Assembly (NCBI GenBank): GCA_029961685.1
Contig: JARWKL010000008.1
Coordinates: forward strand, 15,161,981 to 15,225,980
Source: Aristolochia californica
Taxonomy: Eukaryota; Streptophyta; Magnoliopsida; Piperales; Aristolochiaceae
Reading direction: 5' to 3'
Length of the DNA: 64,000 nucleotides
Below are positions 52,101 through 62,255 of this stretch, one piece after another. Numbering within the stretch: position 1 is the first letter of the stretch; each line of letters begins with the position of its first letter. Position numbers and translations under genes: made by a program. The notes below the pieces were generated by a model. That model made no database searches, was not told the origin of the DNA, and saw nothing but the letters and a program-made list of their open reading frames with translations.

Positions 52101-52630
52101 TTTGTGTTCATTTGTGGTGTGTGAATAAATTTTCTTTACCTACATGTGTTTATTACTTTAAATTCTTTCCATACATAAACTCTAAAATTTTCATTTTGTT
52201 GTGATCAATTTTCCTTTTATCTCTTTTTTTGTTTACGAGATGAAGGGAAAGTGAAAACTCAAGTTTTTATTGAAGAAAAAAGTATACATTTAAAATGGAA
52301 AGGTACAATGCACAAATTTAGAGAGAGATAATTCCAAAAAGTGTCCGTAATTTTTAGGGATTGTAAACTCTTTTAAGTTTTTATATATCAGGTTCTGCAA
52401 TTGTCTCAAAAAGGGGAAGACGAGGGATTTTTAACTGAGTGTTGACTCGCAATTCATAAGTCATTACATAAAAAAATATAGCTCGTTGTGCATATTAAAT
52501 CACTTTTCAATCATCTATGATCGTTAGGTCAACTTTTAGTTAGTGGGTAAAATAATGGCTTGTTTGACTCGGGTAAATATCACACCCCACGTTCACTTGA
52601 GAATTTAATGTTATTCTCTTTAAAAGGTTT

Positions 52631-53309
52631 GGATCCATAGGTGATTTTCATCTTTAACATGTTTCAAGCATGCGTATCCATTTTTTAAAACATGTGTAGA
52701 AAAATCTCTTTCTTATAAAATTCCGAGCTTTTAAGGTTGAACTAGTGGAATTTATGAAACTTGGATATCAAAACTTTTGTGTTCATTTGTGATGCGTGAA
52801 TAAATTTTCATTACTTACATTTGTTTATTTCTTTAAATTCTTTCCATACTTAGACTCTAAAATTTTCATTTTGTTATGATCTATTTGCCTTTTGACTCTT
52901 TTTTTTGTTTTAGAGATGAAGGGAAAGTGAAAACTAATGTTTTGATTTAAGAAAAAAGTATACATCTAACATGTAAATGCACAATGCACAAATGTAGAGA
53001 GAGATAATTCCAAAAAGTTTCTGTAATTTTTTGGTATTGTAAACTCTTTTTAGTTTTCATATATCAGGTTCTGCAATCTTCGGGCAAAGAGGGAGGTGGG
53101 GGATTTTTAACTGAGTGTTGACTCCCAATCCATAAGTCATTCCTTAAAAAACTATAGCCCGTTATGCATGATAAATCAGTTTAAAATCATCTATGATCAT
53201 TCGGTCAGCTTTTTGAAAATTGGCAAAATAATGGCTTGTTTGACTCGGGTAAAAATAATCCCACCACAAGTTCACTTGAGAATTTAATTTTATTCTCTTT
53301 ATAAGGTTT
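52631..53309. repeat. Reference type B monomer with landmarks
   Basis: The GGATCC anchor is at 52631-52636. Dyad arms are at 52657-52664 and 52688-52695. CTTATAAAATTCCGAGC begins near 52711. The T-rich stretch covers about 52800-52915. TGCACAATGCACAAATG starts near 52978. The G-rich block, here CGGGCAAAGAGGGAGGTGGGGG, is at 53081-53102. The CpG-bearing part precedes the next anchor at 53310, where the BamHI-type site is mutated to AGATCC. Confidence 0.83.
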
Positions 53310-56300
53310 AGATCCATAGGTCATTTGCATCGTTAACATGTTTCAACCATTCATATCCATTTTTTAAAACTTGTGTAGATAAATCACTTTCTGATAAAAT
53401 CCCGTGCTATTAGGGTTGTACTAGTGGAATTTCCCAAACCTGGATAACAAAACTTTTGTGTTCATTTGTGGTGTGTAAATAAATTTTCTATACTTACATT
53501 TTTTTATTGCTTTAAATTCTCTCCATAGATAAACTCTAAAATTTTTATTTTGTTGTGATCTGTTTGCGTTGTATCTATTCTTTTTGATTACGAGATGAAG
53601 GGAAAGTGAAAACTCAAGTTTTGATTTTAGAAAAAAAGTATCCATCTAAAATGGAAATTCACAATGCACAAATGAGAGAGAGATAATTCCAAAAAGAATT
53701 TGTAATTCTTAAGGATTTTAAACTCTTTTTAGTTTTTATAAATCAGGTTCTACAATCGTCGAGAAAAGGAAGAGGCGGGGGATTTTCAACTGAATGTTGA
53801 CTCCCAATCCATAAGTCGTTCCAAACAAAAATATAGCCCGTTACGCATGATAAATCACTTGACAATCATCTATGATCGTTATGTCAGCTTTTTTTAAATG
53901 GGCAAAATAATCGTTTGTTTGACTCAGGTAAATATCCCACTGCACGTTCACTTGAGAATTTAATGTTATTCTCTTTAAAAGGTTTGGATCCATAGGTCAT
54001 TTGTATCCCTAACATGTTTCAAGCATTCATATTCATTTTTTTAAAACATGTGTAGAAAAATCTCTTTCTTATAAAATTCCGATCTATTAGGGCAGAACAA
54101 GTGGAATTTCCCAAACATGGATAACAAAACTTTTGTGTTCATTTGTGGTGTGTGAATAAATTTTCTGCACTTACATTTGTTTATTTCTTTAAATTATTTC
54201 CATACATAAACTCTAAAATTTTCATTTTGTTGTTATCTATTTGCGTTTACGAGATCAAGGGAAAGTGAAAACTCAAGTTTTGAATTAAGAAAAAAGGATA
54301 CATCTATATTGGAAATGCACATTGCACTATTGTAGACAGAGATAATTCAAAAAAAATTGTCTATAATTTTTAGGTATTGTAAACTCGTTTTAAATTTTAT
54401 ATATCAAGTTCTGCCATCGACAAGAAAAGGGGGAAGCGGGGGATTTTTAACAGAGAGTTGACTCCCAATTCATAAGTCATTCCTTACGAAAATAAAGCCT
54501 GTTACACACGATAAATCACTTTACAACCATCTATGATTGTTAGGTCAGCTTTTTGTTAGTGGGAAAAATAATAGCTTGTTTGACTCGAGTAAATATCCCA
54601 CCGCACGTTCACTTGAAAATTTATTGTTATTCGCTTTAAGAGGTATGGATCCATTGGTCATTTTCATCTTTAACATGTTTCAAGCATGCATATCTATTTT
54701 TTTAAAACATGTGTTGAAAAATCTCTTTCTTATAAAATTTTGAGTTATTAGGGTTCAACTAGTGGAATTTCCCATACTTGGTAACGAAACTTTTGTGTTC
54801 ATTTTTTGTGTATGAATAAATTTTCTTTTCTTACATTTTTACTATAAATTATTTCCATGCAAAAACTCTAAAATTTTCATTTAGTGGTGATCAATTTGCC
54901 TTTTATCTCTTTTTTTGTCAACGAGCTGAACGGAAAGTGAAAACTCTAGTTTTGATTTAAGAAAAAAGTATACATCTATAATGGAAATGCACAACGCACA
55001 AATGTAGAGAGAGATACTTTCAAAAAGTTTTTGTAATTTTTAGGGATTTTAAAATATTTTTAGTGTTTATATATCAGGTTGTGGAGTCATCGGTAAAAGG
55101 GGGAAGCTGGGGATTTTTAATTGAGAGTTGACTCCCTATCCATAAGTCATTCCTTACAAAAATATTTCTAGTTATGCATATTAAATCACTTTACCATCAT
55201 CTATGATTGCTAGGTCAGCATTTTGTAATTGGGCAAAATAATGACTTATTTGACTTGGGTAAATATCCCATTGCATGTTCACTTGAGAATTTAATGTTAT
55301 TCTCTTTAAAAGGTTTGGATTCATAGCTGATTTACATATTTAACATGTTTCAAGCAAGCATATCTATTTTTTGAAACATGTGTAGAAAAATCACTTTCTT
55401 ATAAAATTCCGAGCTATTCGGGTTGAACTAGTGGAATTTCCTAAACTTGGATAACAAAACTTTGTGTTCATTTGTGGTGTGTGAATAAAATTTCTTTATT
55501 TATATTTATTTATTGCTTTAAATTTTTTCCATACATAAGCTATAAAATTTTCATTTTGTTATGATCTATTTGCCTTTTGACTCTTTTTTTTGTTTTATAG
55601 ATAAAGAGAAAGTGAAAACTTTTGTTTTGATTTAAGAAAAAAAGTATACATCTATAATGTAAATGCATAATGCACAAATGTAGAGAGTGATAGTTCAAAA
55701 AAGTGTCTGTAATTTATAGGGATTGTAAACTCTTTTTAGTTTTAATATATCAAGTTCTGCAATCTTCGGGCAAAGGGGGAGGTGGGGGATTTTTAACTGA
55801 GTGTTGACCCCCAATCCAAAAGTCATTCTTTACAAAACTATAGCCCGTTACGCATGATAAATCACTTTAAAATCATCTATGATCTTTAGGTCAGCTTTTT
55901 GAAAATTGGCAAAATAATGGCTTATTTGACTCGGGTAAATATCCCACCACAAGTTCACTTGAGAATTTAATTTTATTCTCTTTAAAAGGTTTGGATCCAT
56001 AAGTCATTTGCATCTGTAACATGTGTCAACCATGCATATCCACTTTTTAAAACTTGTGTAGATAAATCTCTTTCTGATAAAATTCCGTGCTATTGGGGTT
56101 GAACTAGTGGAATTTTCCAAACTTGGATAACAAAACTTTTGTGTTCATTTGTGGTGTGTAAATAAATTTTCTTTACTTACATTTTTTTATTGCTTTAAAT
56201 TCTTTCCATACATAAGCTCTAATATTTTCATTTTGTTGTGATCTATTTGTTTTGTATCTATTGTTTTTGTTTACAAGATGAAGGGAAAGTGAAAACTCAA

Positions 56301-56480
56301 GTTTTGATTTTAGCAAAAAGTATCCATCTAAAATGGAAATTCACAATGCACAAATGTAGAGAGAGATAATTTCAAAAAAAGTCTGTAATTCTTAAGGATT
56401 GTAAACTCTTTTTAGTTTTTATAAATCAGGTTCTGCAATCATCAAGAAAAGGGAGAGGCGGGGGATTTTCAACTGAGTGT
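52880..56480. repeat. Tetramer-spaced duplication, 2686-bp offset
   Basis: About 52880-53800 matches about 55565-56480. Shared rare variants are CCTTTTGACTCTTTTTTTTG, AATCTTCGGGCAAAG (53075, 55761), TTTGAAAATTGGC, TCAACCATTCATATCC/TCAACCATGCATATCC, AAAACTTGTGTAGATAAATC, CTTTCTGATAAAAT, CCGTGCTATT, GTATCTATTCTTTTTG-like, AGTATCCATCT and GTAATTCTTAAGGATT. Anchors are at 53310, 53986, 54647, 55317 and 55993. The match ends sharply just after the G block at about 56463, where a different register takes over. Confidence 0.85.
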
Positions 56481-56920
56481 TGACTCCAAATTCATAAGTC
56501 ATTCCTTACAAAAATATTGCCAGTTATGCATATTAAATCACTTTACAACCATCTATGATTGTTAGGTCAGCTTTTTGTAATTGGGCAAAATAATGAGTTG
56601 TTTGACTTGGGTAAATATCCCACTGCATGTTCACTTGAGAATTTAATGTTATTCTACTTAAAAGGGTTGGATCCATAGGTGATTTACATATTTAACATGT
56701 TTCAAGCAAGCATATCCATTTTTTGAAGCATGCATAGAAAAATCACTTTCTTATAAAATTCCGAGCTATTAGGGTTGAACTAGTGTAATTTCCCAAACTT
56801 GGATAACAAAACTTTGTGTTCATTAGTGGTGTCTGAATAAAATTTCTTTATTTATAATTATTTTTTGCTTTAAATTTTTTCCATACATAAGCTATAAAAT
56901 TTTCATTTTGTTGTGATCTA
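55128..56920. repeat. Dimer-spaced duplication, ~1352-bp offset
   Basis: About 55128-55560 matches about 56482-56912: AGTTATGCATATTAAATC, TTTTGTAATTGGGC, TTGACTTGGGTAAAT, TTTACATATTTAACATG, AAGCAAGCATATC, GAATAAAATTTCTTTATT and CATAAGCTATAAAATT. The second copy begins where the tetramer-spaced copy ends, so the unit around 56480 is a hybrid of two different units joined beside the G block. Confidence 0.82.
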
Positions 56921-58340
56921 ATCGCCTTTTTTGTCTTTTTATTGTTTACGAGATGAAGGGAAAGAGAAAACTCGTGTTTTGATTTAATAAAAAAGTATAC
57001 ATCTATAATGGAAATTCACAATGCAAAAATGTACAGAGAGATAATTCCAAAAAGTATCTATATTTTTTAGGGATTGTAAACTCTTTTTATTTTTTATATA
57101 TCAGGTTCAACAATCGTCGGGAAGAGGGGGAAACGAGCGAATTTTAACCGAGCGTTAACTCCCAATCCATAAGTCATTCCTTAAAAAATATAGCTCGTTA
57201 CACATGATAAATCACTTTACAATCATCTATGATCATTAGGTCAGCTTTTTGTAAGTGGGCAAAATAATAGCTTGTTTGACTCGGGCAAATATCCCACCGC
57301 ACGTTCACTTGAGAATTTAGTGTTATTCTCTTTAAGAGGTTTGGATCCATAAGTCATTTGCATGTTTTAACATGTTTCAAGCATGCATATCCTTTTTTTA
57401 AAACATGTGTAGAAAAATCTTGCTCTTATAAAATTCCAACCTATTAGGATTGAACAAAACTTGGAATTTCAGAAACTTGGAGAACAAAACTTTAGTGTTC
57501 ATTTTTGGTGTGTGAATAAATTTTCTTTACTTACATTTTTTTACTGCTTTAAATTCTTTCCATCCATAAATTGTAAAAATTTTATTTTGTTGTGATCTTT
57601 TTGCCTTTTATCTCTATTCTTTTTTGTTACGAGCTGAAGGGAAAGTGAAAACTCAAGTTTTGATTTAAGAAAAAAGGATACATCTCTGATGGAAATGCAC
57701 AATGCACAAATGTACAGAGAGATAATTCCAAAAAGTGTTTGTAATTTTTAGGGATTGTAAACTCTTTTTAGTTTTTATATATCAGGTTCTGCAATCGTTG
57801 AGAAAAGGGAAAACGGGGGATTATTAACTCCAAGTTGACTTCCAATCCATATGTCATTCCTTACAGAAATATAGCCCGTTACACATGATAAATCACTTTA
57901 AAATCATCTATGATCGTGAGGCCAGCTTTTTGTAAGTGGGCAAAATAATAGCTTGTTTGACTCGGGTAAATATCCCACCTCACGTTCATTTGAGAATTTA
58001 ATGTTATTCTCTTTAAAAGGTTTGGATCCATAGGTCATTTGCATTGTTAACATGTTTCAAGCATGCATATCCATTTTTTAAAGCATGTGTAGAAAAATCT
58101 CTTTATTATCAAATTCCGAGCTATTAGGGTTGAACTTGTGGAATTTCCCAAACTTGGATAACAAAACTTTTTTGTTCATTTGTGGTGTGAGAATAAATTT
58201 TCTTTACTTACATTTGTTTATTTCTATAAATTCTTTCCATATATTAACTCTAAAATTTTCATTTTGTTGTGATCTATTTGCTTTTTATCTCTTTTTTTGG
58301 TTTAGGAGATGAAGGGAAAGTGAAAACTCAAGTTTTGATT
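56920..58340. repeat. Type B monomers between two higher-order blocks
   Basis: Anchors are at 57343 and 58024 (56669 belongs to the previous block). An irregular stretch at about 57448 reads TTGAACAAAACTTGGAATTTCAG. No gene is present; the frame at 58085-58312 is interrupted in neighbouring units. Confidence 0.75.
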
Positions 58341-61300
58341 AAAGAAAAAAGTATACATCTATAATGGATATGCACGATGCACAAATTTAGAGAGAGATAA
58401 TTCCAAAAAGTGTCTGTAATTTTTAGGAATTGTAAACTCTTTTTAGTTTTTATTTATTAGGTTCTGCAATGGTGTGGAAAAGGGGGAGACGGGGGATTTT
58501 TACCTGAGAGTTGACTCCCAATCCATAAGTCATTCCTTACAAAAATATTGCCCGTTATGCATATTAAATCACTTTACAATCATCTATGATCCTTGGGTCA
58601 GCTTTTTTAAGTAGGAAAAATTATGGCTTGTTTGACTCGGCTAAATATCCCACCGCACGTTCACTTGAGAATTTAATGTTATTCTCTTTAAAACGTTTGG
58701 ATCCATAGGTCATTTGCTTCTTTAACCTGTTTCAAGCATGCATATCCATTTTTTAAAACATAAGTAGAAAAAACTCTTTCTAATAAAATTCTGAGCTATT
58801 AGGTTGAACTAGTGGTATTTCCCAAACATGGGTCACAAAACTTTTGTGTTCATTTGAGGCGTGTGAATAAATTTTCTTTACTTACATTTATTTATTTCTT
58901 TATATTCTTTCCATACATAAAATCCAAAATTTTTATTTTCTTGTGATCTATTTGCATTTTATCTCTTTTTTTGTTAACGAGATGAAGGGAAAGTGAAAAC
59001 ACAAGTTTTATTTTTAAGAAAAAAGGATACATCTATAACGGAAATGCACATTGCACAAATGTAGAGAGAGATAATTCCAAAAAGTGTCTATAGTTTTTAG
59101 GGATATTAAACTCCTTTTAGTTTTTGTATATCAAGTTCTGCAATCATCGGGAAAAGGGTGAACCGGGGGATTTTTAACTGAGAGTTGACTCCCAATCCAT
59201 AAGCCATTCCTTACAAAAATATAGCCCGTTACACATGATAAATCTCATTATAATCATCAATGATCGTTAGGTCAACTTTTTGTAAGTGGGCCAAATAATA
59301 GCTTGTCTAACTTGGGTAAATATCCCACCGCACGTTCACTTGAGAATTTAATGTTATTCTCTTTAAGAGGTTTGGATCCATAGGGCATTTGCATCTTTAA
59401 CTTGTTTCAAGCATGCATATCCATTTTTTAAAAAGATGTGTAGAAAAATCTCTTTTTTTTATAAAATTCCGAGTATTAGGGTTGAACTAGTGGAAATCCC
59501 CAAACTTGGATAACAAAACTTTTGTGTTCATTTGTGTTGAGTGAATAAATTTTCTTTACTTACATTTGTTTATTGCTATAAATTCTTTCCAGACATAAAC
59601 TATAAAATTTTCTTTTTGTTGTGAGCTATTTGCCTTTTATCTCTTTTTTTCGTATACGAGATGAAGGGAAAGTGAAAAGTCAAGTTTATATTTAAGAAAA
59701 AATGATACATCTATAATGGAAATGCACAATGCACAAATGTAGAGAGAGATTATTCCGGAAAGTTTCTGTAATTTTTAGGGATTGTAAACTCTTTTTAGTT
59801 TTTATATATCAGGTTTGGCAATTGTCGGGAAAAAGGGGGAAGCGGTGGATGTTTAACTGAGAGTTGACTCCAAATCCATAAGTCATTCCTTAAAAAAATA
59901 TAGCCCATTACACATGATAAATGACTTTACAATCATCTATGATCGTTAGGTCAGCTTTTTGTAAGTAGCCAAAATAATAGTTTGTTTGACTCGATTAAAT
60001 ATCCCACGGCACGTTCACTTGAGAATTTAATGTTATTCTCTTTAAGAGGTTTGGATCCATTGGTCATTTGCATCTTTAACATGTTTCAAGCATGCTTAGC
60101 CATTTTTTGAAACATGTGAAGAAAAATGTCTTTCTTATAAAATTCCGAGCTATTAGGGTTGAACTATTGGAATTTCCCAAACTTGGATAACAAAACTTTT
60201 GTGTTCACTTGTGGTGTGTGAATAATTTTTCTTTACATACATTTGTTTATTTTTTAAAATTCTTTCCATACATATATTGTAAAATTTTCATTTTCTTGTG
60301 ATCTATTTGCCTTTTATCTCTTATTTTTGTTTATGAGTTGAAGGGAAAGTAATAACTCTAGTTTTGATTAAAGAAAAAAGTATACAAGAATAATGGAAAT
60401 TTACATTTGGCAAATGTGGAGAGAGACAATTCAAAAAAGCGCTTTAATTTTTTAGGAATTGTAAACTCTTTTTAGTTTTTATTTATTAGGTTCTGCAATG
60501 GTCTGGAAAAGGTGGAGACAAGGGATTTTTACGTGAGAGTTGACTCCCAATCCATAAGTCAATCCTTAGAAAAATATTACCCGTTACGCATATTAAATCA
60601 CTTTACAATCATCTATGATCCTTAGGTCAACTTTTTAAGTAGGAAAAATAATGACTTGTTTGACTCAGCAAAATATCCCACCGCACGTTCACTTGAAAAT
60701 TTATTGTTATTCTCTTTAAAACGTTTGGATCCATAGGTCATTTCCTTCTTTAACATGTTTCAAGCATGCATATCCATTTTTTAAAACATATGTAGAAAAA
60801 TCTCTTTCTAATAAAATTCCGAGCTATTAGGGTTGAACTAGTGGTATTTCCAAAATTTGGATCACAAAACTTTTGTGTTCATTCGTGGTGTGTGAATAAA
60901 TTTTCTTTACTTACATTTATTTAATTCTTTAAATTCTTTCCATACATAAACTCTAAAATTTTCATTTTGTTGTGATCTATTTGCATTTTATCTCTTTTTT
61001 TTGTTAACGAGATGAAGTGAAAGTGAAAACTCAAGTTTTTATTTAAGACAAAAGGATACATCTATAATGGAAATGCATAATACACAAATGTAGAGAGAGA
61101 TAATTCCAAAAAGGGTCTGTAGTTTTTAGGGATATTAAACTCCTTTTAGTTTTTATATATCAAGTTCTGCAATCATCGGGAAAAGGGTGAAGCGGGGAAT
61201 TTTTAACTGAGAGTTGACTCCCAATCCATAAGTCATTCCTTACAAACATATAGCACGTTACACATGTTAAATCTCTTTACAATCACCAATGATCGTTAGG

Positions 61301-62255
61301 TCAGCTTTTTGTAAGTGGCCAAATAATAGCTTGTCTGACTCGGGTGAATATCCCCCACACGTTCACTTGAGAATTTAATGTTATTATCTTTAAGAGGTTT
61401 GGATCCAAAGGGCATTTGCATCTTTAACATGTTTCAAGCATGAATATCCATTTTTTAATAGATATGTAGAAAAATCTCTTTCTTATAAAATTCTAACCTA
61501 TTAGGGTTGAACTAGTGGAAATCCCCGAACTTGGATAACAAAACTTTTGTGTTCATTTGTGTTGTGTGAATAAATTTTCTTTACTTACATTTTTTTATTG
61601 CTTTTAAATTCTTTCCATACATAAACTATAAAATTTTCATTTTGTTGTGATCTATTTCCCTTTTATCTCTTTTTTTCGTTTACAAGATGAAGGGAAAGTG
61701 TAAACTCAAGTTTTGATTTAAGAAAAAAGGATACATCTATAATGGAAATGCACAATGCACAAATGTAGAGAGAGATAATTCCGACAATTGTCTGTAATTT
61801 TTAGGGATTGTAAACTCTTTTTACTTTTTATATATAGGGTTCGGCAATCGTCAGGAAAAGGGGGGAGCGGTGGATGTTTAACTGAGAGTTGACTCCAAAT
61901 CCATAAGTCATTCCTTAAAAAAATATAGCCCATTACACATGATAAATAACTTTACAATCATCTATGATCGTTAGTTTAGCTTTTTATAAGTAGCCAAAAT
62001 AATAGTTTGTTTGACTCGGGTAAATATCCCACGGCACGTTCACTTGAGAATTTAATGTTATTCTCTTTAAGAGGTTTGGATCCATTGGTCATTTGCATCT
62101 TTAACATGTTTCAAGCATGCTTATCCATTTTTTGAAACATGTGAAGAAAAATGTCTTTCTTATAAAATTTCGAGCTATTAGGGTTGAACTATTGGAATTT
62201 CCCAAACTTGGATAACAAAACTTTTGTGTTCACTTGTGGTGTGTGAATAAATTTT
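58340..62255. repeat. Trimer higher-order repeat, ~2028-bp period
   Basis: Anchors 58699, 59374 and 60053 are repeated as 60727, 61401 and 62078. Diagnostic pairs: TTAGGTTCTGCAATGGT at 58458 and 60487; ATGATCCTTGGGTC/ATGATCCTTAGGTC with AAGTAGGAAAAA at about 58586 and 60615; ATAATAGCTTGTCT at about 59293 and 61322; GGATGTTTAACTGAGAG at about 59847 and 61871; TAGCCAAAATAATAGTTTG at about 59967 and 61992; GAACTATTGGAATTTCCC at about 60170 and 62196. Identity is perhaps 95% by eye, so it is older than the left-side repeats. Confidence 0.86.

Larger units (their letters stand above)
46500..52880. repeat. Type B monomers rich in deletions
   Basis: Anchors are at 46705, 47390, 48066, 48729, 49340, 49983, 50656, 51322, 51963 and 52631. 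Spacings vary from 611 to 685 bp. Deletions are seen near 48488 (about 16 bp before the G block), 49105 (about 62 bp, ending at the G block), 49640 (about 32 bp, GTGAACATCTATAATGG) and 51500 (about 35 bp, AAATTTTCCATACATAAAC). A T17 run lies at 46973-46989. This is the least regular part of the array. Confidence 0.8.

Noticed and set aside
53421..53645. Minus-strand frame of 74 codons
   Set aside because: Chance frame within one monomer, not preserved in the related copy at 56.1-56.33 kb.
54537..54743. Open frame resembling that at 19117 (shared peptide core SLENLxLFxLRGxDPLVI)
   Set aside because: The likeness reflects the shared satellite DNA. The frame is open only where the TAG after the GGATCC anchor has mutated, and no selection on codons is apparent.
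58085..58312. Plus-strand frame of 75 codons
   Set aside because: Phe/Leu-rich translation of the T-rich tract; broken in adjacent units.
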